A stretch of 64,000 nt of DNA from Ulota crispa (GCA_963920765.1 OY987244.1:23354358-23418357), one strand, 5' to 3'. Shown: positions 38,440 to 51,223, counted from the first letter of the stretch. Numbers and translations are program-made. The notes: a model not told the origin generated them from the sequence alone.

Positions 38440-39170
38440 GGATAATTGGTATTTTTTTGTCACAAAAAATTCCTACTCAAGCATACCAAATCTTAGTTCC
38501 TAAAAACCAAACTTTCAGTTTTGGTAAATTATTTTGTAGGAAATTTATGGATTTACACACGTGGAATTACATGATAGTTTATTGAAAAACACAGGTGATG
38601 AATTTTTAAGATTTGATTCTAGGATATGTAGGAAACATCCTTAAGCACATCTTCCCTGATAACAAAAACCCCTCTTAAGTAACAAAAATTTGATTTGCAA
38701 AAGACTCAATGAAACTTGTGATAGGCTCAAATTTTGTGAAATATAAATTTTTATTTTTTAACTAGCTTTTCATCAAGGAAACAAAACACCATGTTTATAG
38801 ATACAAACTTAGGTACAACATTTGAGTCAAATAACAAAATTTGATTTTGATAGAAAAACATGTATTTTACAAAATTTGAGCCTATCACAAGTTTCATTGA
38901 GTCTTTTGCAAATCAAAATTTTGTTACTTAAGAGGGATTTCTTTAGCATGGAAAATGTGTATATGGATGTTTCCCTACATATCTATGAAATCAAATCTAA
39001 AAAATTCATCACCAATGTTTTTCAATCAACTATTATGTAAAACCATGAATTTCTTACAAAATAATTCACTAAAAACAAAATTTTGGTTGTTAAGAATTGA
39101 GGTTTGGTCTGCTTGATTAGAATTGCATAATGAAACAATGATGATTTTTTTTGACAAAAATATACCAATT
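38440..39170. mobile_element. Foldback element family FB-1, copy B (about 0.73 kb)
   Basis: The left arm includes AGACTCAATGAAACTTGTGA and the right arm its complement TCACAAGTTTCATTGAGTCT. The arms continue outward with FB-1 sequence (GATGAATTTTTAAGATTTGA and complement). There is no coding capacity. Confidence 0.8.
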
Positions 39171-39934
39171 ATACTCCACGTTTCACCAAAAAAATTGAAT
39201 GGCTAAAACATGCCATTGATAAGATTAGTGTGCATGAGTGTACATCTCTTACACATACACATAATTTTCTAATGCACAAAGAGGCATTGAATAACCACTT
39301 AATTTATTTGTTTGAACATTTTAAAATTATTTGTATATTTATTGCCAAAACCACAATTAAGATTATTTATTACTTGCAAGTAAGCACAATTTATTTTAAG
39401 AGTAAATTTATTCTCCTTTATTTTTGTAATATTTGAATATATTTAGACAAAATTCATAATCAGTGAATTAATATTGGCGCATTCTTCAATCAACCTTGGA
39501 AAAATTCAAAATTGATTACAATAGCCTCTATTAAGATTATAACCATGTTGCAACATGTAACACTATAAGTTTTCACAACTCCTATTTGTCAAGGTTAACT
39601 TATTAGTAAAAGTTCCTACTACCTAATTTTTTTACATACCCTAATTTATATATACTAAAATGTATAGTATTTCATGAACCCTATAGTAGCTCTACATGTT
39701 ATATAACTTTTTTATTCTTTGAATTAAATGGGCTCTATTTTTTAATTCACGTAGTTTCTAAAACACATAGTAGTGATCTCCCCAAGCTAATTTTGTTGTT
39801 TTCCTATCTAACTTCTACACATGGTTTTGTAGCTCCTTTATTATTCATCCCTTTCTCCAATTTTAATGCAACACGGAAGTTGGTGCTTCTAAGGAGCTAC
39901 CCTAGTCTCCATCCTTGTAGGCATGCCTTTGTTA

Positions 39935-40285
39935 GAGCATCTCCACCTGACCTCTAATTTCTCATCCCAAGGAAATGCTGTGTATCTTGTTTCTTGCGTT
40001 AAATTGTCATTTCCCCCACCCATCCAACTAGGTAGAGTAGTGTTCAACCAATAATGTTCAAGCCTCCTTGTTTGATAAAAGTAGATAGATTCTTCATCAT
40101 TGCTTATTGAACTTTTTAATTGATTAAAGAAAAGTTACGTTTGGAGAAGTTGCCGTGCACTGACAAAATTCAAATTTTGCAATGCATAAGAGAATATTTT
40201 GGTGGGTCCAAGCATTAATTGCTCCCTTTTCATCCAAAAGTGTCCCTAACATAGTGTTTTGTCATGCGGATGGAGATGCTTTAAT
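39935..40285. mobile_element. MITE family M5, first of two adjacent copies
   Basis: Starts TTAGAGCATCTCCACC and ends GCGGATGGAGATGCTTTAA. The TTA/TAA flanks fit a PIF/Harbinger-type target, which is inference. The next copy follows directly. Confidence 0.65.
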
Positions 40286-40625
40286 AGCATCTCTACCACA
40301 CCGGTTGGAAGCTATCCTAGGGAAACACAGTGATCTTCCTTTACCATGGTGACTAGCAATTCCTCCACCTGTACAAGTAGGCAAAATAATGCTTAACCAA
40401 TAACAAGCATTTTTTTGTTGAAAAAACATATAGAATCTTTATCATTGATTACTCAACCTATTAATTGATAAAAAAAGTAATTTTTAGAGGAGTTGCCATG
40501 TACTAGGAAAATGAAATTTTTGCAAAATATTTTGATAGGTCAGAGCATTAGCTTTGCTCCCTTTTCATCCAAATGTGTCCATAATACAGTGTTTTGCCAT
40601 GCGGGTGGAGATGCTCTTAGAGCAT
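40286..40625. mobile_element. MITE family M5, second adjacent copy
   Basis: Starts TAGCATCTCTACCACACC and ends GCGGGTGGAGATGCTCTTA. The interior repeats that of 39935-40285 (ACCAATAA, AGGAGTTGCC..TGTACT-type blocks), so the pair is a head-to-tail duplication with divergence. Confidence 0.65.
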
Positions 40626-41053
40626 CATCAATGTGTACACTCCAAATAGGACTCGGAAGTAGTTGGTCTTGCGTTGTTCCTTGCCCCTTAAGTATGTAGT
40701 TTCTTTCATTGGCAGGATCCTCCCAATGTTGATGCAACTCTTGTTGTAGATTCAAGCACAGCAGTACAAGAATGTACGTACTTGCAAGTTGTTGCTGGGA
40801 AATTTCAACACTATTAAAAAATTTAGCACAAAATCAATAGAATTTCAACTAAAAATTGTTGATTTTTTTATGAATTTGGTCAAGTTGATTTGGGTACTTT
40901 TTTGTTGATTTTCTGTTGATTATTTACAGTTTTCTGTTTATTTGTTATTGATTTCTATTACGTATTTTATGTTGTTCAATTCTATTTCTTTTCAATTTTG
41001 ATTTTTTTTTTTCATAGAATTTGTTTTTATTTTACGAAAATGTGAACTTTTTA

Positions 41054-41160
41054 GGGGACGGGCAGCTGTCCAAGCCCCGGACAGCTACCTAAACCTTGGG
41101 CAGCTGCCCAAACCTCGGGCAACTGCCCCAGTCGCCAAGCAGCTGCCGGTAGTGGGATTT
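41054..41160. repeat. Degenerate GC-rich tandem repeat, about 20-bp unit
   Basis: Five imperfect units around GGCAGCTGCCCAAACCTCG in an otherwise very AT-rich area. Each unit has the palindromic GCAGCTGC core. Confidence 0.7.
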
Positions 41161-41726
41161 GAACCCTCCACAACTTTATCACATTCTCAAAGACCACTAG
41201 AGAATGTGCAAATACACATGCACACATTGGTATTTTGATTCTATTTGTACATTAAATGTTCATATCTTTAGTAATCCAGTAGACTTTGGAGGCTATTTCC
41301 GCCCATTAAAGGACTTTTTTCAAAAAAACTTAGAACTACGAAAAGTTGGTAAATGTATTTTTCTTTCACCTCCAACAAATTTTTTTGGATTTCAATCTTT
41401 TTATCAAAAGTTATGAGCTAAAATCAGAGAAGGTGTTTAGAAATTTTAAAAAAATTGTTTATTTCCATCCTTTTGATTTTGTTTATAAATTTTTTTTGGA
41501 ATTCACAAATCTCATAAAGATTGTTGCAGGCAAAGGTTGGATTCATTAATAATTACTATTTAGTGCTAGTTTTTTTGTAAAAAGAACCTTATTTTGTTAA
41601 AATAGCCTCCATAGCTTGATAGCTTCAAATAACATGAAATTGTGAAAAGTTACGAAATTAAAACCTTGCAATTATAAAATCAAAATTCTATAGACTTTTG
41701 AATAGTTTTGGATATTTTTTAAGGGC

Positions 41727-42135
41727 ATTAATATGTGAACCACACCCTTTGAACTAAAATACCACACCTCTGGGGTAAATTTTAGATTTCTACCATCAAA
41801 AATTTGAGTTTGAGAATTTTGAATTCAAATTTGGACTTAGAGACCATGATATTGTGTAGGACCATAAAAAAGGTTGCAATTCAACAACACCCAATGAAAA
41901 AGCTTATCTTTTTTTACAAACAAAGGTAAATTAACAATTTTCTCCCTAACTAAACTTTTTCATTGGGTGTTGTTGAATTGCAACTTTTTTTTATGGTTCT
42001 AGATCATACCATGGTCTCTAAGTCCAAATCTGAATTCAAAATTTTTAAATTCAGCTATTTGATGGTAGAAATCTAAAATTTACCTCGTGGTGTGGTATAG
42101 TAATTGGAAGGGTATGGTACACATATCAATTCCCA
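41727..42135. mobile_element. Foldback element family FB-3, copy B
   Basis: Collinear with 30374-30788: TTTCTACCATCAAAAATTTG, then AACACCCAATGAAAAAGC and complements. It ends ACACATATCAATTCCC. Confidence 0.8.
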
Positions 42136-43009
42136 TCTTTTAAAGCTTATAAAAATATTTTATAAGATTGTTTTTTTTTAATTCATTTGGTTAGTAATAG
42201 AAGGAAAAATACTAAAAATACCCTTTAAGTATTTCAAAATATCAAGTTTACGCCAAAAATATTTGAAACATAAAAAATAGTCCTTATTTTTTGTAGGAAT
42301 ATCAATTATACTCTTATTATTTTGGAAAATTAATAAAATAGCTCTTCTATATTGAAATGTTAAATATATCCTTGTGTTATTTGAAATGTAAAAATCACCT
42401 TTGATTTCTTGTAAGAATTTGCATTAATCTATAAACTTGGTTATCATGTAACACAAAGATATTTTTGGTACTTTTAATCCTTGAGGAACATATATGATTT
42501 TTTCAAAGAATTGAGGAGCATCTTTTATATTTGTTTGTAAAGAAATTTTGGTATTTAAAACAACAAAATGTTGTACTTTTTATATAAAATTTTGTTGAAT
42601 TAGTGAAGTTGTGTCCAAAAGTGTCCAAATCAACAGAAAACTATTGATTTTTTTGTTATTATGGTCATGCTTTTACTTGACTTTAAAGGTTGCTAATTTT
42701 AAATCTAACCAAATTGTGAAAAGTAAAGAAAATAAAACCAGTCAATGTACACTCAAACTTCTAAAAGATTCTATTTTTTTTTGAAAACTTCTTTTATATT
42801 TTAAAACTTCAAAATTTTTTAATGAGGTCCAAAAAGATTCTAGAAAGATTTCAAAAACAAACCTAAACTATTGTGATAGTTTTTTTGTTAAAAATATTTT
42901 AAAGTATTTTGATGAATTACAAAAAGATTCCTAAAGGACTCTAATTCAGTCTAAGAGATTCTATTTCTATAAGTATTTTGAAGTACTTTAACAAATTTCA
43001 TAAAGATTT

Positions 43010-43905
43010 TAAAAAGATTCTCAAAGATTCCAAAAAGGTTCTTGAAAATTCTTAGAGATTCTCAAAGATTTTTAAAATTTCAAAAAAGATTCTCAAAAGG
43101 TTCCCAAAGATTCCCAAAGATTCTTAAAGATTCTTGAAGCTTCTCAAAGCTTCCAAGAAGATTTCAAGAAGATTTCAAGAAGATTCTTAAAGATTTTCAA
43201 AAATTCTCAAAAAAATTCAAAATTCCTAGAATATTTCCAAAGATTCTCAAATATTCCAAAATATTCTCAAAGTTCTCAAGAATTCTCAAATCTTCCTAAA
43301 AGATTCTCAAAGATTCTCAAAGATTCCAAAAAAACTTGAAAAGATTCCCAAAGATTCTCAAAGATTCTCAAAGATTCTCAAAGATTCTCAAAGATTCTCA
43401 ATTGTTCTCAAACATTCTCAAAGATTCCAAAAAAACTTGAAAAGATTCTCAAAGATTCCAAAAAGATTCTCAAAGATTCCAAAAAGATTCTCAAAGATTC
43501 CAAAAGATTCTCAAAGATTCTCAAAGATTCTCAATTGTTCTCAAACATTTTCAAAGATTCCAAAAAAACTTGAAAGGATTTCCAAAGATTTCCAAAGATT
43601 CTTGAAGATTCTTGAAGATTCTCAAAGATTCTCAAGGATTCTCAAAGATTCTCAAGGATTCTCAAAGATTCTCAAAGATTCTAAAAAACTTGAAAAGATT
43701 CCCAAAGATTCCAAAAGATTCTCAAAGATTCCAAAAGATTCTCAAAGATTCCTAAAAGATTCTCAAAGATTCTAAAATCTTGAAAAGATTTGTAAATATT
43801 CTTAAAAATCTTGAAAAGATTCTCAATGATTCCCAAAAGATTCTTGAAGATTCTTAAAGATTCACTAAAAATTCTCAAAAGATCCTGAAAAGATTCCAAT
43901 TTTTT
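43010..43905. repeat. Satellite array of a 10-11 bp AGATTCTCAA unit
   Basis: About 0.9 kb of variants of CAAAGATTCT / AGATTCTCAA, including a larger repeated block around 43320-43440 and 43430-43570. Open frames through it (for example 43437-43775) are repeats of one short peptide pattern and not a gene. Confidence 0.85.
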
Positions 43906-44331
43906 TGTTAATTTAGATAATGGTGTCCAAATCAACAAAACATATTTAGATTTTTACAAAATTCTGTTAAGTTTGTCAATTAGCGTGGGCAAGTGCCCAA
44001 ATCAACAAGAAACTATTGGTTTTCTGTTGTTTTGGAAGGAGTTTTCTACTAGTGCAAGCTATTGTAAGTCATCACAAGCAACGTGTCACTCTGTCAGCAA
44101 ATACAGTGCGCATTGGGAAAACGAGTAGGGGCACAAGAAAACGACACAATATGCTGTTCCAGGAGGTGGTTTTAACGGGGTCAGGTCCGGCTTTTCCGTT
44201 CCGATGGCCACATGGAAGCCCTAGAAATCCCTAAACCTCTTGCTAAAGTGCCTTCCACCAAGCAAAACGCAGGCCCATCTCTTTCCAAGTGTACACATTG
44301 ATGATGCTCTAACGCTTATGGGTGCTCCTAA

Positions 44332-44648
44332 GGTAGGAACACCCATAAGCGTCAGTGTCCCCATAACCATCACCTTTGAAATCTTGGAAAAACTGTGAAA
44401 GTGAATAGATATAATGATAAGAATGTACAATATGTGAACATGAAATCTTAAAAGTGGTTATGGGTGCAATGGCAGTTTGCTCTTTAAAAATTCACAACTT
44501 ATTCTCATAGTATCCAAATAATACAGTCGAAAGTGCAAACTTATTATTTTTTTGTTACTAACATGATCCTATAATTTGCTAGATGTTTGTTAATAGCCAT
44601 CATGTTCAAAACCCTTAGACTAACGCTTATGGGTGTTCCTACCTTACC
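44332..44648. mobile_element. MITE family M3, second copy
   Basis: The ends GGTAGGAACACCCATAAGCG and CGCTTATGGGTGTTCCTACC are near-perfect inverted repeats. The interior is the reverse of 13794-14106. A stray end of the same type abuts at 44312-44331. Confidence 0.8.
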
Positions 44649-44756
44649 TTAACAGAATATTTTGGTGGGTCCAAACATAAAGCGCTTCCTTTCATCCAAA
44701 AGTGTCCCTAACACTGTGTTTTGCCGTGCGGGTGGAGATACAGTACTATTCCAGAA

Positions 44757-44766
44757 TTAGGGTTTC
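44757..44766 (+). promoter_or_regulatory. Telobox-like ATTAGGGTTT upstream of the PH gene
   Basis: One telobox-like octamer about 370 bases before the start codon of the PH-domain gene, in a GC-richer region (44750-45120) that probably holds its promoter and leader. The open frame across 44721-45038 shows no recognisable domain. Confidence 0.25.
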
Positions 44767-45128
44767 TGCATTTACTTACAGGGACCGTCCACCAAGGCGG
44801 TGACGTGGCTGTCCAACACAGTCATATGTTTGTCCTACGTGGCACAGAAATGGTACAGGTGGCCGGGGTCACGACTCGCGAGCATCCGCGCCCACGAGCA
44901 ATGCCTTGCAACTTGCGCTTGAGTGTTTCTGCGTCCGTGCGTTTGTCGAAGGTGCGGTGTTCCTCGAGCTGGCATCTTCGCCTTCGGAGCTTCTGTGCCG
45001 CGGACCCTCATGGAGAGTTGTATGATTTCTGGACCTAGCTCCGCACTGGCACGCTGAGACTGCAGTGGTCGGAGGGATTCTTGCACAGGCGGGGGGTCGT
45101 TGAAAGGGCTTGCAGTAGAAGCTCAGCC

Positions 45129-48100
45129 ATGGAGAGCATTACGAGCTTCTTTACGGGGAAGATTCAGGAGCCAGAGGCGCAGGTGACGTGTGCTCTCTCT
45201 TACAATTTACTTAGCCTTTCAATATAATCCTGAGTTGCCGATTTGTCGCATTTTAGGGTTTGATACTCCCAAGCTGGATAAGCTGGATTGTTGTGCTATT
45301 GTGGTTCATTTTGAGAAGTGAATGTCAACTGATCAAGTGTTGTCTATTTTAATGTGGATTATGTTCATTTTAAGGTGGATTATGATCATTTCGTAAGGTC
45401 GAGGATATCATTTGTGTCGCTTTAAGCATTTCATTATTCGATGAATCCTTATTCTGGGAGACGTGTGGAGCTGTGGAGAGATTTTAGGTTTCAAGAGCCA
45501 AATCTGTAGAGATTGAATTTTTGCCAGATTATGTTCTTATTCAAATTCGAAGTGCGAGGTTGTAGATCACTGTATTTGACTGTAGCCAATTCCAATCAAA
45601 GAGAAGTATCCATAGACATTTAGTCAAGTCGTGCGTCACTAGTTCGTAATAGGTCGAACCAAGTGTATGGATATACGAGTTGCTGTTGACAACAGGGGTC
45701 AGTGTAGGAAGCAGGATTCGGCCCTCACGATGTTAGAATCAAAGGTTGTATTTGTAAAATGGATTTAGAGCTTTTTGAAATTGCAGGCATTTATTTCGTG
45801 TTAGGTTTTTTTGTCTTGCGCTTTTTGGTAATTTAGCACAATCAGAGACATGCGTCTGTGTAATGTTTCTTCTTCGAGACTATTTAGGGTTGAGGGTGAG
45901 GCTTTCGCTGGTGAAAATTCTCTGATTGGTGTGTTGCGGGATCAACTAGTGTGTTCTGAATTTTGGGCTTATAATTTGCAGCATTTGTTGGCAAAGGAAT
46001 AGAGCTGGATAGTTTCTTTTGATGAGCATTTGCTGACGATTTTGATTGTGCTTTGGCAGATTGAATTTTGGAACAACCCAGAACGGTCTGGTTGGCTTAT
46101 GAAACAGGGTGAGTTTTGCCATGTCAGTCTCGTTTGGCATTTTCAGTCGTCCTTCTGCATAGCAAAGACCTCGTACAGCGTCTTGTAGTTTCTCTGTCCT
46201 TCCGACGAACTGGTTCGAAGAATTTCTGGATTTTCTTCCTTTTTGTTTTTTGATTAGATTTTCCTTCTGGGTAATTGGTATTATAGAGGACGTGGAGGAG
46301 GAAACTCAGCATTCTATACGGTTTACTCCCTCCACGCTGGATACTTTGAACATACCTGATCTGGGCTTTAGGCTGCTTTTTGAGGTCCCTCATAAATCAC
46401 AAACCCTAAGACAGGAGCGAGTGATGTCGTGATATGGTTGGAACAGGTACTACGCAGTGCAGGCGTTTTTGTGTCGAAAAGGAGTTTTTTTAGGGGCTGA
46501 TCTCGTTTACTCTTGTTTTTTATGGATACATTACGGCCCTCTATACTTTGGATAGGACTTCCTTGCCTTTATCACTTTATGAAACACAGGATCTGCACGG
46601 CAGATCCTTGATACCACTCCTGTCCTTTCCTTCAATATTTCATGGTTTTGGGTCAATGTTGTCTATAATAGAAGATTCAGTATGTAGAGTTCCATAACAT
46701 GCTCAGTACTTGGTTTTGGCATGGTGTTGCTGAGTACTTGCCCATCCACCTCTTGTATAATGTTAGGATACTTAAGAGTAGTTGGAAATTGTTGCTGTCG
46801 TCTTAAAGACGTTTTGGTTTTTTACCCGTGCGAGTGATTATATTTTGATGCGTTCTGTTTGTTATAATTTTGCTGCCATATACACAGTTACGCCTAGTTT
46901 GAGTTTGGTTGGATACACTCCTGCTATTGATTTTGTTAATCTGAAAGTTGATTGATGTCTTACCTTATTAAGTAACCGGTCGTGTGACTTGCAGGCGAGT
47001 TTATAAAAACTTGGCGCAGAAGATGGTTTGTTTTAAAGCAAGGTCGCATCTTCTGGTTCAAAGACCAGCAACTTACTCCTGTAAAAATCATACCTATCAT
47101 AATTTTGTACTTCTAAAGCAGAACAATGTATTTTAACAACCATGATCTGAGCTCGGTTCTGATACTGTGGAATTCTGTTTTATGCAGTACTCGAAATCCA
47201 GAGGTGTTATTCCAGTGAGCAGCTGTTTGACGGTCAAGGGTGCTGAGGATGTGTTGAACAAACAGTTTGCATTTGAGCTGTCCACGAACAGGGACACTAT
47301 GTATTTTATTGCTGACACAGACAAGGTAAACATTTCAATCAGCCATGAAGTACTTCTCTTGCTCTGGGGATGTTGTGAATGAACCGGACCCTTTTGAGCC
47401 CCTTTAACACATTCCACCGCGTGATGTTTGCCATGCTGTTGAAATCAGTTTTTACCTGATGGATATTTGACTTTGATGTTTAAGCAATCGACAAAAACTT
47501 TGGTTTCGTATTTTATTGTTACTTGTTGATCTCCTTATATTTTTTGGATGTTTTTATTCGTGTTGTGTAATTCTAGTCATAAAACCTCGTGTATGTTTTT
47601 GCTTTTACCCAAACTTTGGGGTATAAGCAGATGCTTGTGTTAAGTATTTCTTTTCTTTTCGTTCTCAGAACCAGACTACACAAAGAGGCGAGTGAGTCTC
47701 TTGACTAGTGTCATCGTTTCATTAGTAACTGGTTTTGTTAGTGTAGTTGTCGAGGAAAAGATTAACCCCTCAGCGCCCAAGATATCTTCAAATACATTGA
47801 GAAGGGTCAAACTTCAGCCCCTGGGGCGTTGAGAGGTTAATATACTTGACAGTGGAATAGTATCGACCTCTATACGTCCTAAATTGAATTCACTCTAGAT
47901 CCGTAGCTTTTATTTTCAAGTAGCTGTCAAATTCAGATCTTGGATCACAAAAGGAAATTATGTATTTGAGTTTCTCATGCATTGTGGTCAATAAATCGCG
48001 AGCCTGAAGTTGTCAGACTCTAGTTTAAACTCAAAAGAATCGGTGTCTTGAGGGGCTTCCAGCGTTTCTTGAGGATCAACAAATTTTATGCATCTACTTA

Positions 48101-48752
48101 AATATTTCCTTGCACTTGGTGTTAGGCTAATAAGAGTGTAATAAAAGTGTTGGAAAGGTGAATTTAGGTTTTCCTTTGGACTAGATTCAATTAGCTAACA
48201 TCACTCCTGCCTCTCCTGTCTCCAAGTGCAAATGGATCATAATTGGCCACTTCCAACATTTCAATCTTTCCATTTTAATGCGTGAGATTGATATTTGGGA
48301 GATATATAGAGCTTTGGAGGGATCTTTGGTACAAGAGTTGATTCTATTGGCATCAAATTTTCTATCACTTTGCATGAATATCTTATACAATCATGAAGGG
48401 AAAGATAATTATTGATCTGAAGTGATAGTAGAGAACCGTATTTTCCACATATATGTAGCCTAGTCATGCTCACACCACTTGCTATGCTAACAAGTCCAAC
48501 CAAGTGTCTAACAAGTCTAACCAAGTGTATGAGTTGATGAATATCCTCGGCCTTCTGTATGTATTGTTGCTGCTTTATTGCTTCAAGATCATTTATTTCT
48601 ATGAGTCTATGTGGGGTTGTAACAACTAGATTGTTTTGGTCAAACAGGAAAAGGAGGATTGGATCAACGCAATTGGCCGTTCTATTGTCCGTCATTCAAG
48701 GTCGGTCACAGATGATGAAGTTTACGACTATGACAGCAATCGAGCTTCGTAA
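45129..48752 (+). CDS. PH1: AtPH1-like small PH-domain protein
   Basis: A protein that is almost entirely one pleckstrin-homology domain; the Arabidopsis relative binds PI3P on late endosomes. Exons: 45129-45182, 46060-46108, 46995-47080, 47188-47325, 48648-48752. The sum is 432 nt in phase, 143 residues, close to the roughly 145 of AtPH1. NNPERSGWLMKQG (residues 23-35) is strand one. K33 with WRRRWFVLK (41-49) forms the basic lipid-binding site. VIPVSSCLTVKGAEDVLNK follows, and the C-terminal helix has the invariant Trp114 in KEDWINAIGRSI. The tail RSVTDDEVYDYDS is the family signature. The start is the only ATG that joins exon 2 in phase with a short acidic N-terminus. No defects were seen. 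Introns are long (0.1-1.3 kb), and the last one holds a 79-bp mobile hairpin. Confidence 0.96.
47762..47840. mobile_element. 79-bp TTAA-flanked hairpin in PH1 intron 4
   Basis: TTAA at both ends, with ends CCCCTCAGCGCCCAAG and CCCCTGGGGCGTTGAGAGG folding onto each other. It looks like an extreme internal deletion of the CCCCT-type TTAA family, whose fuller copy is at 55564-56126. Confidence 0.65.
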
Positions 48753-51223
48753 GAATTAGGATGCTCACTATTGAGGTATTGTATGTGATTTACTATTAAA
48801 GAGCGAAGTGTTGGATATTGGAAAGTTAAAAGCTTGACATGGTCCAAGTTCAAGGACCAATTGTTGGAAGATCATTATTAAGTGAAATGTTGTTTGTGCT
48901 TTCAAAGGTCCAAACGGTCCTTGGAATGCTGTTATAGTAGGTTTATTTTGTTTTAGGAAGAAGACTTTACTTGGATACGTTGACATGATCAGTAGTTGTA
49001 AGGAGCATGCACAAGTATTTTGAGATCTGCAACGGGGTAGAGAAGACGTAAAGGAGTAGCAAGGACATGTGTCCCTTTCCTTGGAAGGGGCTTGTAGATA
49101 TGTTCAAGGTTAGCACGTTGTTATCCCAGCAACGCTTTCAATGCCGTTGTTGTTGCGTGGGGAGGAATTCAACGTTTCACTATTTTATTGGAAAATACAA
49201 AATGCTGTACTATAGCTATGCTATTTCATACTAGTCTGATAGCACTTTTTGTGTCCCACTTTTGCCTTTGTCACTTTACTGTGCTTGCCCTTTGACATTT
49301 TATGTTCAAATGCTTTACGCGTCAGTTGTAAATTGTAATACCTTGTTTTGTTGGCACAATGTGAACTGCATCACTTTACAGTTGCTTGGAGGTGACTCCA
49401 ATGTATGAGGCTTTTCATATGGGCGTCATGTTTTCATCTATTATAGGGTAAGGTAGCAACACCCATAAGCGTGAAATTAAGGATTTCAGACTAGGTAAAT
49501 CAGTTGATGAACTTGAAAAAAATATTGTTACAAGTAAGGAAGAGGAAACCAAAAATACTGGCATCAATTTAAAAGTTCTAATTGCAAGTATTTGTTCACA
49601 GAAAATTTTCAAAGTCCAAAATCATTGAAAATGTGTAGTTGTGTGTAGGAGGTGCTAAAAAGGATGCTTACCAAAGTCTTTAGTGTGCTCATGTACTCAT
49701 AATACTAATTTGAGGAGTTTGTAAATAATGAGATGGGACACTCAAAACTGTCATGCTAATTACCCAAAACCATCACTTTGTCACTCATAACAATTATTTT
49801 TGTATTTATCACAGGGTGCAAAAGCTAACGGGGGCACTCACAAAGAAGGGTGTTGCTAACTTAAGTTAGTCCTATCAATTGCCTTGTCTTTTGTAATACT
49901 CCACAAAAATTGCACTAAGGTAGGTATTCCTATACTCAACTGTTCAAGGGTTTGGGATGCTGCGAGATCTTGGAAAATTCAAGATTTTTTTTATGTGATT
50001 AGCCTTTCAACAAGCTATCATGGAACGGAATTTTTGTAGAAAAAAATATTGTAGATTATTTTATATTAAAGGGCAAAATTGCACCTCATGGGGTCCCTAT
50101 TAGCAACTCTATACTAACCTTGAAACTGATTGGATGTGTTCCTATACATGTATTTGACTGTCCCAATCCCAACCTTATCAAACTAGCTCCTAAGTTGACA
50201 CGTAGCAGGATTTGCTTGTGTAAGTGACATTCATTGCTCTACTTTAGGATCAACAGTATGTGGAGAACACCTAACATGTATAGTGCAGAAATGGGACCCC
50301 ATTTGGAATTGATTGTCTTAGAGTTTTTTTTTTTTGGCTTCTTGCAACTAGATTCAAACTGCTTTATTGAATTTTGGTCAATGCATCTGCATCCCTTGCA
50401 AAATCCTCTATACTTGGGCGGACTCGCAAGCTACTTCTTGTCCATCTACAGTGCCCAAAAAAAACCCTGGGTTGTCCTACCTTAGTTGGTGCTCCACTTG
50501 TTGATTTGGCTTGCACTTGTTTCAATTACATGTGGTGGTGCCTTGGACTTCAATTTATGTCCTTACACTCTGTAATAATCACGGCTGTAATGTTTAGAGG
50601 ACACTGATTTATTCTACTTGTAGCAGTGCAAAATCAGTGCCATTACAAAGAGTAATATTTCAATCGGCTCTATTTTTAATTCTTGAAGACAAAACTGAAA
50701 TTTTAAGCCTTTGTTTGAGCATTTTTTAACTAGTGCAGTATTTATTGGATTTTTCTGAAATTTGAGTTGAACATGTGGTTCACTCCTAGCTTTAAGTCAT
50801 AGAAAGTTTATAACATTTTTGGTTGTCATTCAAAAGTTATGATGAATTGGGGTCGTGGAAAACAACAAGTTGAATCTCGTGGCCAATTTCTTTACTAGTT
50901 GTTGATTAAAGGGAAGGTCTAGGTGCCAAATGTCTAGCAATATGGGAGAATAATATGCACCCTTCAATTATGGCCTCTAACTAGGGAAACTTATTTGCTA
51001 ACCCTGGAGCCTTAGAGAACAACAATAAAGATAACGCTAATGTTTGTTGTTTTTGGGTCTTACAATTCCTCAACCATCATGGAGGTTTGCTCTTTTGCTA
51101 ATATTAGAAACATTCTTGGAATACTGATGGATGATTTTTTGGATTTTCTAAATTCAGGTTGGAGGTATTTTTACTTTTTCTTCCTTTTCATATTCATAGG
51201 TTCACAATATGCAAGGCAATGGT
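48753..51223. other. Region 3' of PH1 with no further gene seen
   Basis: Possible 3' untranslated sequence to about 49100. At 49446-49866 a weak inverted repeat (GGTAGCAACACCC and GGGTGTTGCTAAC) may mark another MITE. Nothing else could be interpreted. Confidence 0.45.

Noticed and set aside
41155..41185. tRNA T-arm-like GGATTTGAACCC
   Set aside because: No acceptor stem, D-arm or anticodon arm can be built around it, and the neighbouring bases are a minisatellite.
43437..43775. Open frame of 112 codons with repeated KRFSKIPKDSQ-type peptide
   Set aside because: It is a translation of the 10-bp satellite; both strands give similar repetitive frames.
44721..45086. Frames of 83-105 codons upstream of the PH gene
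   Set aside because: They lie in its GC-rich promoter/leader on both strands, lack a recognisable domain and do not splice in phase to the PH exons.
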